Counted from the first letter of the stretch, positions 16,854-25,897 are shown. The stretch is 64,000 nt of DNA from Pseudoneobacillus sp052180215 (GCF_052180215.1 NZ_CP197471.1:2142001-2206000); one strand, 5' to 3'. The notes: generated by a model not told the origin, from the letters alone. Program-made: numbers and translations.

Positions 16854-18215
16854 TTGAGTATAAAAAACAACAAGTTTCAGGATCAGTCATTATTTAGCAT
16901 CACGTGGCCTTTATTTATCGAGATTTCTCTTCATATGAGTATGGGGATTATTTCTACGTTAATTCTGAGCGGTTATTCCGATAACGCTGTGGCAGGGGTT
17001 GGGGTAGCTAATCAAATTATTAATATTTTTATTTTAGTTTTTAACGTTACGGCGATTGGGGCGACCATCCTTATCGGCCAAAATTTAGGAGCCAACCATT
17101 TGGAACGTGCAAGGCGCCTTGCCAAATCCGCATTTGGTGTAAATGTTTGGGTTGGAATTGCGATGGCCGTTGTGGTGGCAGCATTTGGTGGAACGTTTCT
17201 AAAATTTTACGGACTTAGCGGAGAAGTGTATGATTTTGCATTAACCTTCTTAACTATCACAGGTTTATCTCTTTTTCTAGAAGCTATTTCGTTAGCTTTA
17301 AGTGCGGTATTACGCAGTTATGGACATACAAAAGAAACGATGGTTGTGACAGTGATTATGAATGTGATCAACATCATCGGTTCATTTATAGCCATTAAAG
17401 GTTTATTCGGTCTTCCTGTAACTGGGGTGGCGGGAGTAGCATATTCCATGGTGGTAGCAAGAGTTTTTATCATTGTCGCGCTCTTTTACTTTGTTTATAA
17501 GCAACTAGCTTTAAAGTTTCATATAAAGGATATTTTTAAAATCGATAAAACAGACGTAAAGGGACTGCTTTCTATTGGGGTTCCTTCTGCAGGAGAAAAT
17601 CTATCCTACCAATTATCACAAGTGATGATTACAAGTTTTGTGGCCCTAATTGGAGATGGTGCATTGGCAGCACGTATATACATTTTAAATATATCCATGC
17701 TTTGCTTCCTGTTTACATTCGCCATTGCTCAAGGGACACAGCTTTTAATTGCTCGGTATATCGGTGCTAAACAATATGATAGAGCACTTAAGAGAGGCCT
17801 TAAAACGTTAAAAATTTCTGTCATCGTATCAGCGGCTGTTTCTCTCACAATTGCCTTAATCGGTAAGCCTGTTTTGAATGTATTTACAACGGATTCAACT
17901 ATTATGGCAATTGCTTTACCCGTACTATGGGCGATTGTGTTTATCGAGCCTGGTCGTGCCATGAATATCGTGCTAATGGGTTCCTTAAAATCAGTAGGGG
18001 ATGTAAGATTCCCTGTTATCATCGGAATTATCTGTATGTGGGGAGTAGCAGTTGTATTTAGTTACATCTTCGGAATCACACTTGGATTGGGCTTATTAGG
18101 AATTTGGCTAGCGCAAGGGCTTGATGAATGGGTGCGAGGAGTATTTGCCTTAAAACGTTGGCTATCCCAACCTTGGTTAAAGAAAAAGCCTATAGAACAA
18201 GAAGTTACTGTATAG
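16854..18215 (+). CDS. MATE family efflux transporter
   Basis: 453 residues with 12 predicted membrane helices in two MATE halves. 'QSLFSITWPLFIEISLHMSM' starts the first half, 'GATILIGQNLGANHLERARR' is the conserved loop, 'LLSIGVPSAGENLSYQLSQV' starts the second half, and 'AQGTQLLIARYIGAKQYDRA' repeats the loop. Such proteins export cationic drugs using sodium or proton gradients. The start is TTG, preceded by AGAAGGCGAAG. A perfect cre box lies upstream and a terminator directly downstream, so this is a single-gene unit. Confidence 0.92.
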   Translation: MSIKNNKFQDQSLFSITWPLFIEISLHMSMGIISTLILSGYSDNAVAGVGVANQIINIFILVFNVTAIGATILIGQNLGANHLERARRLAKSAFGVNVWVGIAMAVVVAAFGGTFLKFYGLSGEVYDFALTFLTITGLSLFLEAISLALSAVLRSYGHTKETMVVTVIMNVINIIGSFIAIKGLFGLPVTGVAGVAYSMVVARVFIIVALFYFVYKQLALKFHIKDIFKIDKTDVKGLLSIGVPSAGENLSYQLSQVMITSFVALIGDGALAARIYILNISMLCFLFTFAIAQGTQLLIARYIGAKQYDRALKRGLKTLKISVIVSAAVSLTIALIGKPVLNVFTTDSTIMAIALPVLWAIVFIEPGRAMNIVLMGSLKSVGDVRFPVIIGIICMWGVAVVFSYIFGITLGLGLLGIWLAQGLDEWVRGVFALKRWLSQPWLKKKPIEQEVTV

Positions 18216-18222
18216 ATTATTG

Positions 18223-18256
18223 GAGCATGCTGATGTTGTTGGCATGCTTTTTTTAT
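18223..18256 (+). terminator. Rho-independent terminator of the MATE gene
   Basis: GAGCATGC and GCATGCTT arms with a loop of about 11 bases, followed by seven T residues. Confidence 0.88.
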
Positions 18257-18275
18257 ATAATGATATGCTTGTTGT

Positions 18276-18462
18276 TTTATAGGACACAGGTTCCGTTATT
18301 CTAGTAAAAATGATGTTTTTTCCTGGTCTTAAGGACACAGGTTCCGTTATTCACTATATTTCATAGAAATAGGTATACTTTAGGAGCAATAACGGAACCA
18401 TAGTCCGATAAACCTCTAAAAAGGCAGTATTTTTATAGAATAACGGAATGAGTGTCCGATAA
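18276..18462. repeat. Four-unit palindromic repeat, copy B
   Basis: Forward units have GGACAC starting at 18282 and 18333 (51 bp apart). Inverted units have GTCC ending at 18406 and 18457 (51 bp apart). The arms, including their spacers, are partly complementary, so the whole element can fold as one hairpin of about 75-bp arms. No gene overlaps it. The next gene starts at 18635, and I see nothing definite in 18463-18600. Confidence 0.85.
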
Positions 18463-18634
18463 GTATGTTTAGCGGATTCATTTTTCAAAATTTTAGCCCC
18501 TGATTAACAAAGACTTTTTACATAACCTAATAGAATTTCATTCCTTAATAATAGAATGAAAGAAATTTTTTATTTTATAAAAACTTCTTCCCAGAGTACT
18601 ACGTCTAAGATTTGTAGAGAGGAGGCTAGGCTTT

Positions 18635-19174
18635 ATGGAAGAAATCGTTGCTGCAGCAATGGAAGCCGAGGATAAAGAAATCCTTTTAGATGAAATGATG
18701 AATCGATATGGACAAGAGATCTTACAACTTGTTTATTCTTATGTAAAAGATAAATCGATTGCTGAGGATTTGACGCAGGATATATTTGTCAAATGTTTCA
18801 AGTCATTCGACACCTTTAATGGTAAGTCGAAGCTAAGAACGTGGCTATGGCGAATTGCCATCAATCATTGTAAAGATTTCCTTAGAAGCTGGTATAAGAA
18901 AAATGTGGTCATAACCAATGATGATAGCATGACAGATAATGGTTTAAAAATGGGTTTGGTTGAAGAGACAGTCGTTCAAAAAGAGGAGGATGATCAACTC
19001 ATTCAGGCCATTATGATGCTTCCTATCAAATATAGAGAAGTGATTTATCTGTTCTATTACGAGGAATTGCCAATAAAAGAAATCGCCGTTCTTACAGATA
19101 CTGGTGATAATACGGTGAAAACTAGACTCCGACGAGCAAAAGAACTACTAAAAGAAAGATTGGAGGATTTGTAA
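18635..19174 (+). CDS. ECF-type RNA polymerase sigma factor
   Basis: 179 residues. Region 2 spans about residues 25-90 ('LVYSYVKDKSIAEDLTQDIF', 'FNGKSKLRTWLWRIAINHCK') and region 4 about 125-175 ('LPIKYREVIYLFYYEELPIK', 'DNTVKTRLRRAKELLKERLE'). This is a compact ECF or SigV/SigX-like factor. AGAGAGGAGG lies ahead of the ATG. Its stop TAA overlaps the next gene's ATG (TAATG), showing translational coupling to a PadR protein where an anti-sigma factor would normally be encoded. Confidence 0.93.
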   Translation: MEEIVAAAMEAEDKEILLDEMMNRYGQEILQLVYSYVKDKSIAEDLTQDIFVKCFKSFDTFNGKSKLRTWLWRIAINHCKDFLRSWYKKNVVITNDDSMTDNGLKMGLVEETVVQKEEDDQLIQAIMMLPIKYREVIYLFYYEELPIKEIAVLTDTGDNTVKTRLRRAKELLKERLEDL

Positions 19175-19599
19175 TGGAGGATCGTTTAAAGAACCTTAAG
19201 AAAATCATGGATCAGCGAACCTTTCAGGACTTTACCTTTTCGGAAAAACATAAGAAGAACATTTTCGAAAAAGCAACTCGTCACATCGAAACAGACGAAG
19301 ATATTCAACTGGCTGTCCTACAATTGTTAGTTCAAGCTAAAACTGGATTTGAACTAACAGCTCTTTTAAGAGGTCGTGGAATTAGGGCATTTGAAAATAA
19401 GGAAGGCGCTATATACACAATCTTGCATCGATTGGAGCAGACTGGATATTTACATTCAAACTGGGATGATTCAGGAGCTAAATATTATGAGTTAAATGAT
19501 AAAGGCAGAAAATTATTAAAGAAAGCAGACAAAAAGCAAACAAAGAAACAAGTGGTGTTTAAAGCACTGTTAGAAGGTGGTGGATTCATTGACGAATAG
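19174..19599 (+). CDS. PadR-family regulator with an extra N-terminal segment
   Basis: 141 residues. Residues 1-45 ('MEDRLKNLKKIMDQRTFQDF', 'FSEKHKKNIFEKATRHIET') precede the PadR winged helix and look like the short N-terminal segments I associate with ECF anti-sigma partners, though this is only a resemblance. Residues 46-120 form the PadR domain ('AVLQLLVQAKTGFELTALLR', 'EGAIYTILHRLEQTGYLHS', 'GAKYYELNDKGRKLLKKA'). It overlaps the sigma gene by 1 base and the FtsW-like gene by 11, so all three form one operon. Confidence 0.88.
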   Translation: MEDRLKNLKKIMDQRTFQDFTFSEKHKKNIFEKATRHIETDEDIQLAVLQLLVQAKTGFELTALLRGRGIRAFENKEGAIYTILHRLEQTGYLHSNWDDSGAKYYELNDKGRKLLKKADKKQTKKQVVFKALLEGGGFIDE

Positions 19600-20866
19600 T
19601 AAAATGCAGGATTTTCTAAATGAAGTCACCCAACAAATTAAATCAAAAGAAGCCAAAAAGTTTGTAGCTGATGAATTAAAGCACCACATCAATGAAGCTC
19701 AGAAAACGTGGACAGAGAAAGGTCTAACGGACCTAGAGGCTGAAGCGAAATCGATTGAGCAAATGGGCAGTCCCACTAAACTTGGTATCCAAATGAACAA
19801 ACTACACCGACCAAAAGTGGACTGGTGGATGGTCACGCTGCTTGGGGTAGTTCTCCTTCTAGGGTTCCTGCCATTAGTGGCTCTAGACCAAAACGGCTAT
19901 TTGGGAACACCAATCTTTATGCAAAATAAAGTGATCATTGTGATTTTAGGTGCTTTAGTAGCTGTTGGAATCATGTTCATCGATTATCGTAAGTGGCAAA
20001 AGAGAGGGTGGGTGTTTTACGGAATAGGGGTATCCATTCTTTTAGCGATTCGGTTTTTGCCGAATCAAATCATCAATGGCATCCCGCGAATTGACATAGG
20101 ACCATTAACGATTGAAAATTTAATGGCCGTTCCATTTTTTATGTTAGCATGGGCCAGTTTTTTTAATCATGCTCGTTTTAAAATTTGGCAGTTTATCGTT
20201 TTATTTATATTCCCTGTGTTATTGTTTCTAGCCATACCAAGTGTCACAAGTGTTTATATTTACACGATAATGGTTGGCATCATGCTTTATTGGAGTCAAT
20301 TTAGTCGAAAAACGGTCATCAGTCTATTAGGTGTAGGCATCGGTTCTGTTCTGCTAATGGGTATCTTTTTATGGAACTATCTCAAGGAATACCAAAAAGT
20401 AAGATGGCTCTCTTTTTTAAAACCTGAGGACTACTCGGACACGTCTGGGTATCTTTACTTACGAATAGAGGAGTTTCTATCGAAAGCAGGATGGTTTGGG
20501 GCTACCGGGAGAAAAGAATTTATCCCGGATGCGCATACTGATTTTGTATTTGTTACCTTCACGTATTACTATGGCTGGTTACTGGCAGCAGCTTTAGTTT
20601 TGGTTTTAGCGTTGTTTGCACTAAGAATTGTATTGGTAACCTATAACATCAAAGATTCTTACGGCAAATTGTTGTTAGTTGGAGCGGTGGCTCTATACCT
20701 AGCGCAGTTAGCAACCAATGTAGCCATGATTTTGGGAATTTTCCCGTTGGTAGGGATATCTCTACCATTCATGAGTTACGGTATTATGCCTACCTTATTA
20801 AATGCGGTTTTAATAGGTGTGGTTTTAAGTGTGTACCGCCGGAAGGATTTGTTGGTTGCGGTATAA
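19589..20866 (+). CDS. FtsW/RodA/SpoVE-family protein with permease-prefix domain
   Basis: 425 residues from TTG 19589 (GAAGGTGG 8 bases upstream). Residues 1-75 form a soluble 'permease prefix' domain ('VTQQIKSKEAKKFVADELKH', 'EAEAKSIEQMGSPTKLGIQM') often found before membrane proteins controlled by PadR partners. Then come about ten membrane helices of the SEDS glycosyltransferase family. 'RIDIGPLTIE' and 'AHTDFVFVTFTYYYGW' carry the conserved Asp that is catalytic in RodA/FtsW. It is encoded with an ECF sigma and a PadR gene, so it is probably a stress- or stage-specific wall synthase rather than the housekeeping one. Confidence 0.88.
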   Translation: MTNSKMQDFLNEVTQQIKSKEAKKFVADELKHHINEAQKTWTEKGLTDLEAEAKSIEQMGSPTKLGIQMNKLHRPKVDWWMVTLLGVVLLLGFLPLVALDQNGYLGTPIFMQNKVIIVILGALVAVGIMFIDYRKWQKRGWVFYGIGVSILLAIRFLPNQIINGIPRIDIGPLTIENLMAVPFFMLAWASFFNHARFKIWQFIVLFIFPVLLFLAIPSVTSVYIYTIMVGIMLYWSQFSRKTVISLLGVGIGSVLLMGIFLWNYLKEYQKVRWLSFLKPEDYSDTSGYLYLRIEEFLSKAGWFGATGRKEFIPDAHTDFVFVTFTYYYGWLLAAALVLVLALFALRIVLVTYNIKDSYGKLLLVGAVALYLAQLATNVAMILGIFPLVGISLPFMSYGIMPTLLNAVLIGVVLSVYRRKDLLVAV

Positions 20867-20922
20867 ATCAGGGGAAGCAATCGGAATTTTCTTGCTGTTA
20901 AATGCACAATTAGTGGAGTAAT

Positions 20923-20949
20923 AAATCGGGTGCTTTGGCACCCGGTTTA
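20923..20949 (+). terminator. Rho-independent terminator of the sigma/PadR/FtsW operon
   Basis: AAATCGGGTGC and GCACCCGGTTT arms around a 4-5 base loop. The T run is short. Confidence 0.75.
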
Positions 20950-20950
20950 T

Positions 20951-21140
20951 CACTATAGGACACAGAATCCGTTATTTGTTAATTTTTCCCCATTTTATCA
21001 AAGTTAAAGGACACCAGATCCGTTATTTGCTAAAAATCTATCAAAAATAGCTCTAAATCGCTTAATAGCGGAACGTATGTCCTATATATCTCAAAAACAC
21101 GGCGTTTTACCTGCAATAGCCGAACGTATGTCCTATAAAT
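20951..21140. repeat. Four-unit palindromic repeat, copy C
   Basis: GGACAC starts at 20958 and 21009 (51 bp apart). Inverted GTCC ends at 21082 and 21133 (51 bp apart). The inner gap is 73 bp, as in copies B and E. It starts directly after the operon terminator. Confidence 0.85.
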
Positions 21141-21742
21141 ATACACAATTCAAATGATTGGAAAATATATATAAGGAAGATCAGATCCGCTACCATTTCG
21201 CTTTTATAAGCCAATTAAGGCTTCATAAAGCCATTCAAAGCGAATTCAATCTTCTTTTTTTTGATAAAAAACCTAGCAAACACACTTCCTATCCCACACC
21301 ATCTTGGAGGATATGAAAGGATTTCTATGTATTCTCATAGGTGAGTATTGCTCAAAAGCTCTCAGCAAACTTAATCCTAAAATATGAATGTATATTCAAT
21401 TTTACTGATATGGGCATCTATAGTAAGCTTTTTATATACCGTTTGGAACTTCCATTCTCCATTTATTCCTTTCGAAACCGCGTTTTAAAATCACACGTTT
21501 TTCTCTACCCATGTCATAAAGTTATCCTAGATATCTTTATAAAAGCTGTTTTCGTATAGATTGTTGTTTTCGTAAAAATCCCTAATGCCGGATTTTTACA
21601 AGCTCTCTTAATAAGTGCTCAGCTCTTTTCTTCATACTTATATGAGTTTAACACCCTATAAGGTGTAATGCTTATTTATTAATAGAAAAAACAACAAAGT
21701 TTCAGAAAAGAGCTCTATATAAAAAAATCAAAAAGGAGTGGT
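21141..21742 (+). other. Gene-free leader region upstream of nhaC with hairpins
   Basis: No convincing gene: a 72-codon frame at 21341 has no ribosome site. Near its end are three foldable parts. GTAAAAATCC pairs with GGATTTTTAC (21572-21599, perfect 10 bp). A small ACACC/GGTGT hairpin lies near 21650-21665. A long-range pair AGCTCTTTTC (21621-21630) with GAAAAGAGCT (21704-21713) encloses it. The second arm ends 18 bases before AAAAGGAG, so the leader may control translation of the antiporter gene. Confidence 0.45.
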
Positions 21743-23173
21743 TTGTTGGTTACCGATAATCTAAGAAAACCTTCATTTATGTATGCATTATCTATGTTAG
21801 TTGCAGCGATTGCTGTCATATCAATTGGCATTCTTGCCTTTGATGCACCGATTCAAATTCTGATGTTTATCAGTATGCTTGTTTTGATTCCATTTATGAT
21901 GGGGTTAGGTTTTACGTACAAACAAGTAGAAAAATCGATGATGACGTCGATGGGGAAGGCCTTACAGCCTGGTATCATTTTGTTGACCGTCGGCATTTTA
22001 ATCGGTGCATGGATTGCTTCGGGTACCGTACCTACACTAATTTATTACGGTATTCATGCGATATCACCACAGTTCTTTTTAGTGACAACGTTACTTTTCT
22101 GTTCTCTTGTATCCGTTGCTACCGGGACTTCCTGGGGAACCATCGGTACAGCAGGGGTTGCCATGATGGGAGTAGGAACAACTTTAGGTATTCCGGTTGG
22201 TCTTACAGCTGGAGCTATCATTAGTGGTGCCTATTTTGGAGATAAGATGTCCCCGTTATCTGATACAACGAACTTAGCACCAACTGTTACAGGAGGAGAA
22301 CTCTTCTCTCATATCAAGCATATGCTTTGGACTACGATTCCGGCCTATATTATAACAGCCTTGATTTTTACCTTTATCGGGTTAAAATATCATGCAGGCA
22401 CTGTTGACGCAGAGAACGTACTTCAATTAACTACTTATTTAAAAGAAAACTTTCATCTAGGGATTGTTCCGTTAATTCCCATTGTGGTTCTTATTGCTTT
22501 ATTAGTCTTAAAGAAACCAGCGATTCCATCCATTTTTATCGGAGCAGCAGTTGGTGGAATCATCGCTATGATTTACCAAGGATTCAGCTTTTCTGATACA
22601 ATAACTATTTTCTATAGCGGATATCAAGTAGAGTCAGGTATTGAAATGGTCGATAGTTTACTTCAACGTGGTGGTTTAACTAGTATGCTTCCTTTGATTG
22701 CCTTATTCTTATTTGCCCTTGGATTGGGTGGAATGCTAGCGGAATCAGGTGTATTAGAAGCCTTAATTGCTTCATTTGCTGATAAAATTCATCACACAGG
22801 AACACTTGTTTTTGTAACGATCATGGTGAGTTATGCGACATTGGCCATCGGTGGATCCGTTTACTTTTCAACCGTAATGGGCGGAACATTAATGAGACCA
22901 ATTTTTGAACGATTAAATTTAAAGCCTGAAAATCTTTCAAGAATCTTGGAAGATACCGGAACCCAAAGTGCTTCACTTGTTCCTTGGACGGGAAGCGGCT
23001 TGTACACCTCAGGTGCACTAGGTATCGCAACTGGTGCCTATCTTCCATTCTGTTTCTTGGCGCTTATCACACCATTAGTTTCCCTGTTCTATGGAATAAC
23101 AGGGTTAACCATGACTAAGTATGAAACACCAAAGAAGCAAAAGAAACAAGCAGTGACAACCGTTGAAGCATAG
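21743..23173 (+). CDS. nhaC: Na+/H+ antiporter NhaC family
   Basis: 476 residues, 11-12 membrane helices. NhaC features include 'SVATGTSWGTIGTAGVAMMG', 'IISGAYFGDKMSPLSDTTNL' (the conserved Asp-rich ion site) and 'DTGTQSASLVPWTGSGLYTS'. It exchanges sodium (or possibly malate/lactate-coupled ions, as in the B. subtilis paralogue MleN) for protons. The start is TTG (21743 or 21746) after AAAAGGAG. A structured leader precedes it and a terminator follows, so it is a single-gene unit. Confidence 0.88.
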   Translation: MLVTDNLRKPSFMYALSMLVAAIAVISIGILAFDAPIQILMFISMLVLIPFMMGLGFTYKQVEKSMMTSMGKALQPGIILLTVGILIGAWIASGTVPTLIYYGIHAISPQFFLVTTLLFCSLVSVATGTSWGTIGTAGVAMMGVGTTLGIPVGLTAGAIISGAYFGDKMSPLSDTTNLAPTVTGGELFSHIKHMLWTTIPAYIITALIFTFIGLKYHAGTVDAENVLQLTTYLKENFHLGIVPLIPIVVLIALLVLKKPAIPSIFIGAAVGGIIAMIYQGFSFSDTITIFYSGYQVESGIEMVDSLLQRGGLTSMLPLIALFLFALGLGGMLAESGVLEALIASFADKIHHTGTLVFVTIMVSYATLAIGGSVYFSTVMGGTLMRPIFERLNLKPENLSRILEDTGTQSASLVPWTGSGLYTSGALGIATGAYLPFCFLALITPLVSLFYGITGLTMTKYETPKKQKKQAVTTVEA

Positions 23174-23178
23174 TTTAA

Positions 23179-23210
23179 TAAACCTCTATCCAATTGGGTA
23201 GAGGTTTTAG
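23179..23210 (+). terminator. Rho-independent terminator of nhaC
   Basis: AAACCTCTA(T)CC and GGGTAGAGGTTT arms with a 4-5 base loop, then a T-rich tail. Confidence 0.85.
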
Positions 23211-23302
23211 TTTTCCTTTTTTTAAATAACAAAAGGAGCAGATTCCCGATACATAATATATTAATTAAATCAAACACTACCATTTAAAAGGTGGTGTAAA
23301 AC

Positions 23303-23479
23303 ATGGAAAAAGATAACCAAAATATCCCTCAGGAATTTCAAAATAAGGGAAAAGAAAATCCAAGCAGTAAAGACGTTGAAGTGAATTTAGAAAATAACGA
23401 TATTCAGACAGATAGTGTGATGATCACTGGTGGTGGTGACCCTAATTTGTCCCCAGATGCTGGTAAACCAATGATTTAG
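23303..23479 (+). CDS. 58-residue hydrophilic hypothetical protein
   Basis: The ATG follows AAAGGTGGTG. The product is rich in Asn/Glu/Asp/Gln and ends 'SVMITGGGDPNLSPDAGKPM'. It looks unstructured. The second small gene follows after 24 bases with its own GGAGG, so they form a two-gene unit ended by the terminator at 23682. No family is recognised. Confidence 0.6.
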   Translation: MEKDNQNIPQEFQNKGKENPSSKDVEVNLENNDIQTDSVMITGGGDPNLSPDAGKPMI

Positions 23480-23503
23480 TAGGTTATGGAGGGCTAGTTT
23501 AAC

Positions 23504-23644
23504 ATGGACAAAGATAATAATTTTATAGCAGCCTCACTTTCCCCAGAGTTAATTAGTGAAATTCATTTACTCGAAGAAAAGTTAAGTGAGCAAGCAAATA
23601 AGAATGTCGTATTAATTGCTTACGAAAATGAAGAAAATTCATAA
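23504..23644 (+). CDS. 46-residue hypothetical protein
   Basis: ATG after TGGAGGG. Acidic helical product ('LSPELISEIHLLEEKLSEQA') ending in a short strand 'NVVLIAYENEE'. It shares the start 'M(E/D)KDN' with the preceding 58-residue gene. Unknown function. Confidence 0.6.
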   Translation: MDKDNNFIAASLSPELISEIHLLEEKLSEQANKNVVLIAYENEENS

Positions 23645-23681
23645 TGTATGAAAATTTTTATGATAAAATACGTACTATCAC

Positions 23682-23711
23682 AAAACCTTCATGAGTGTGA
23701 AGGTTTTTATC
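23682..23711 (+). terminator. Rho-independent terminator
   Basis: AAAACCTTC and GAAGGTTTT arms with an 8-base loop and T tail. It also rules out the in-frame start at 23691 for the next gene. Confidence 0.85.
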
Positions 23712-23738
23712 ATTTGGACATCTTCGGAGGGAACATCT

Positions 23739-24521
23739 TTGAAAAGGAAATGGTTGTTCATAAGCACTGTTATTCTAGTTGTTGGCATGTTGGTTTTCAA
23801 GGATTTTTATCGTAGTAAAGCACAAACGGAACAGAAAAAGGTAACCGTTTATCTTGCTGGTGATTCAACTGTTTCTAATTATCCGCTTTCAAAGTCTCCG
23901 AAAGCCGGTTGGGGACAGATGATTGAGGGAATGTTTGATGAGCAGGTTGTGGTAAAAAATGTTGCGGTTCCCGGAAGAAGTAGCAAAAGTTTTATTGCGG
24001 AAGGTCGCTTGGACACACTTTTAAAACAAATCCAACCAGGTGATTATCTCTTCATTCAATTTGGTCATAATGATCAAAAAATCCAGGATCCAAGTCGATA
24101 CACGGAACCAAATACAACCTACAAAGAATATTTAAAAACATATATTGATGGTGCAAGAAAAAGAGGAGCCATCCCCATTCTTATTACACCAGTAGAAAGA
24201 AGAAGCTTTACGGAAGATGGACAGGTAATGGACACCCATGGAGAATATCCTTCTGCCATGAAAGAACTTGGCAGGGAAGAAAAGGTTCGGGTTATTGACC
24301 TTACCGCGAAAAGCAAAATCTACTTTCAACAACTAGGTCCAGATCAAACAAAGGAACTATTTTTATTCCTAGATCCGGGTGTTTCTAATAACTATCCAAG
24401 TGGCATTGCAGATAATGTCCATTTCCAAAAGAAGGGTGCGAAGGAAATCGCAAAACTCGTTGTGGAAGGAATAAAAGAATTATCATTACCACTTAGTAAA
24501 CATATCCGAAGTGATAAATAA
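23739..24521 (+). CDS. Exported SGNH-type rhamnogalacturonan acetylesterase-like hydrolase
   Basis: 260 residues from TTG 23739 (CGGAGG 8 bases ahead). An N-terminal anchor ('WLFISTVILVVGMLVF') is followed by the SGNH blocks: I 'YLAGDSTVSNYP' (nucleophile Ser), II 'NVAVPGRSSKSFIAEGR' (Gly), III 'FIQFGHNDQK' (Asn) and V 'GIADNVHFQKKGAKEIA' (Asp/His). The order and spacing match the rhamnogalacturonan acetylesterase subgroup (YesT/YxiM-like), which deacetylates pectic polysaccharide. No pectin-utilisation genes are nearby, so the true substrate may differ. Confidence 0.88.
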   Translation: MKRKWLFISTVILVVGMLVFKDFYRSKAQTEQKKVTVYLAGDSTVSNYPLSKSPKAGWGQMIEGMFDEQVVVKNVAVPGRSSKSFIAEGRLDTLLKQIQPGDYLFIQFGHNDQKIQDPSRYTEPNTTYKEYLKTYIDGARKRGAIPILITPVERRSFTEDGQVMDTHGEYPSAMKELGREEKVRVIDLTAKSKIYFQQLGPDQTKELFLFLDPGVSNNYPSGIADNVHFQKKGAKEIAKLVVEGIKELSLPLSKHIRSDK

Positions 24522-24613
24522 AATAATGAGTAGACTATATGGGTTCCAGGTATAACATAATTTAATTATGTAAACCAAAAAACAAACTATACAATTATAG
24601 TAAGGCAAACGAA

Positions 24614-25126
24614 TCATTCCACCTTATAATCGATGATCCAATTAGAGTTTGGCAGATATAAGATAGTAAAATGCTTGTCCAATAATTCTTCATATTTCTT
24701 ATATTTTGGAAACTGTGGCATATCGGCATCTAATACAAAGGTATGTCCTTTGATTTCAACATAAAGTTCGGTAACAGTTCCTTTTGAATTATATTCATCA
24801 ATCGAAGAAGGTTTTCCACTAATAACCGAAAAATTTTGATCCTGATAGAAAGGGACATCCTGCCAGTAACGGATTGAACCAAACAACATCCCTATTCCTG
24901 CAAATAGAAGAATTGCCTTAACCAAAAGAGGTGGGTAATTTTTTTCTGTTTCAAAGGCTTTTTTAAGCAAGTTTGACTGTTTGGAGATTGTTAGACTGGT
25001 TAATACCAAAAATACTCCCATTCCTGTTAATCCTATGACATAAATGATTAAAATATTTGCAGCGTTACCAGAAAACCAAAAAACCCCAAAGAAAAGTGCC
25101 AAGCCAATAAATATCCAAGGAAGCAT
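24614..25126 (-). CDS. Membrane protein with C-terminal soluble domain, unknown
   Basis: 170 residues. Helices at about 3-20, 26-45 and 70-87 are followed by an outside or inside beta-rich domain ('DQNFSVISGKPSSIDEYNSK', 'TVTELYVEIKGHTFVLDADM', 'KHFTILYLPNSNWIIDYKVE'). This layout resembles small bacillar membrane proteins of unknown role. GGAAAATG gives only a weak ribosome site. The nearest same-strand gene is far away. Confidence 0.65.
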   Translation of the reverse strand: MLPWIFIGLALFFGVFWFSGNAANILIIYVIGLTGMGVFLVLTSLTISKQSNLLKKAFETEKNYPPLLVKAILLFAGIGMLFGSIRYWQDVPFYQDQNFSVISGKPSSIDEYNSKGTVTELYVEIKGHTFVLDADMPQFPKYKKYEELLDKHFTILYLPNSNWIIDYKVE

Positions 25127-25314
25127 TTTCCTTCACCTACACTGATTTGTTTTTGGTATTAGTATGTTTCTCGATTTTTTATCTATGTATTTTAGCAATT
25201 GACGTTGAACACTCTCTTGTTTTAAATCTTTATTTATAAATGTTAAGATAAAAAGACAATCATTTTTATTTACTAATTAAGCCTTATTATGAAAAAAAGA
25301 AAGGAGGAACAGGT

Positions 25315-25860
25315 ATGTTAAAAGATATTATTTTAGTCCTCGTTCTTCAATTGGTTTATGTTCCTGCTTTTACGCTTAGAACCATTTTTTTGGTAAAGGG
25401 TTTACGAATGAAAGCGGCTCTTTTAGGCTTAATCGAATCTCTCATTTATATTTTTGGATTAGCGATAGTATTTAATGGCGAACAAAATATGGTGGTGATG
25501 ATTGTCTATGCGCTTGGTTTTGGTATAGGGATCATCATTGGTTCACTTATTGAAGAACGACTTGCTATTGGATATACGACCATACAGGTTGTTTTAAGTC
25601 ACCGTAATAAGCAGCTGGTGGATCAACTTCGTATAGAGGGTTACGGTGTAACGGTTTATGAGGGTGAAGGGAAAGACGCCTTACGGTATAAGTTAGAAGT
25701 TTTAACGAAACGCAACCAAGAAGAAGGTTTATTTGAAATGATCCGCGATTATGAACCAGCTGCCTTCATCATAGCCTATGAGCCGAAAACCTTTAAAGGC
25801 GGATTTTTATTAAAAGATATGAAGCGTCGGAAGAAAAAAAAAGCGCAAGGTAATGATTAA
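25315..25860 (+). CDS. UPF0316/DUF2179 membrane protein YebE
   Basis: 181 residues. Three helices (about 3-22, 33-50 and 58-80) are followed by a DUF2179 domain ('GYTTIQVVLSHRNKQLVDQL', 'GYGVTVYEGEGKDALRYKLE', 'YEPAAFIIAYEPKTFKGGFL'). The whole length agrees with the UPF0316 family (B. subtilis YebE). A C-terminal poly-basic tail (RRKKKKAQ) is present. AAAGGAGGAACAGGT precedes the ATG. Terminator immediately downstream. Function unknown. Confidence 0.9.
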   Translation: MLKDIILVLVLQLVYVPAFTLRTIFLVKGLRMKAALLGLIESLIYIFGLAIVFNGEQNMVVMIVYALGFGIGIIIGSLIEERLAIGYTTIQVVLSHRNKQLVDQLRIEGYGVTVYEGEGKDALRYKLEVLTKRNQEEGLFEMIRDYEPAAFIIAYEPKTFKGGFLLKDMKRRKKKKAQGND

Positions 25861-25871
25861 TGGATCGTTCT

Positions 25872-25897
25872 AACCCCAAGTGATTGGGGGTTTTTTA
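25872..25897 (+). terminator. Rho-independent terminator
   Basis: AACCCCAA and TTGGGGGTT arms with a short loop and six T residues. Confidence 0.88.

Noticed and set aside
21341..21559. 72-codon frame upstream of nhaC
   Set aside because: GTG-type start without a ribosome site, composition like non-coding AT-rich DNA, and overlap with the leader region.
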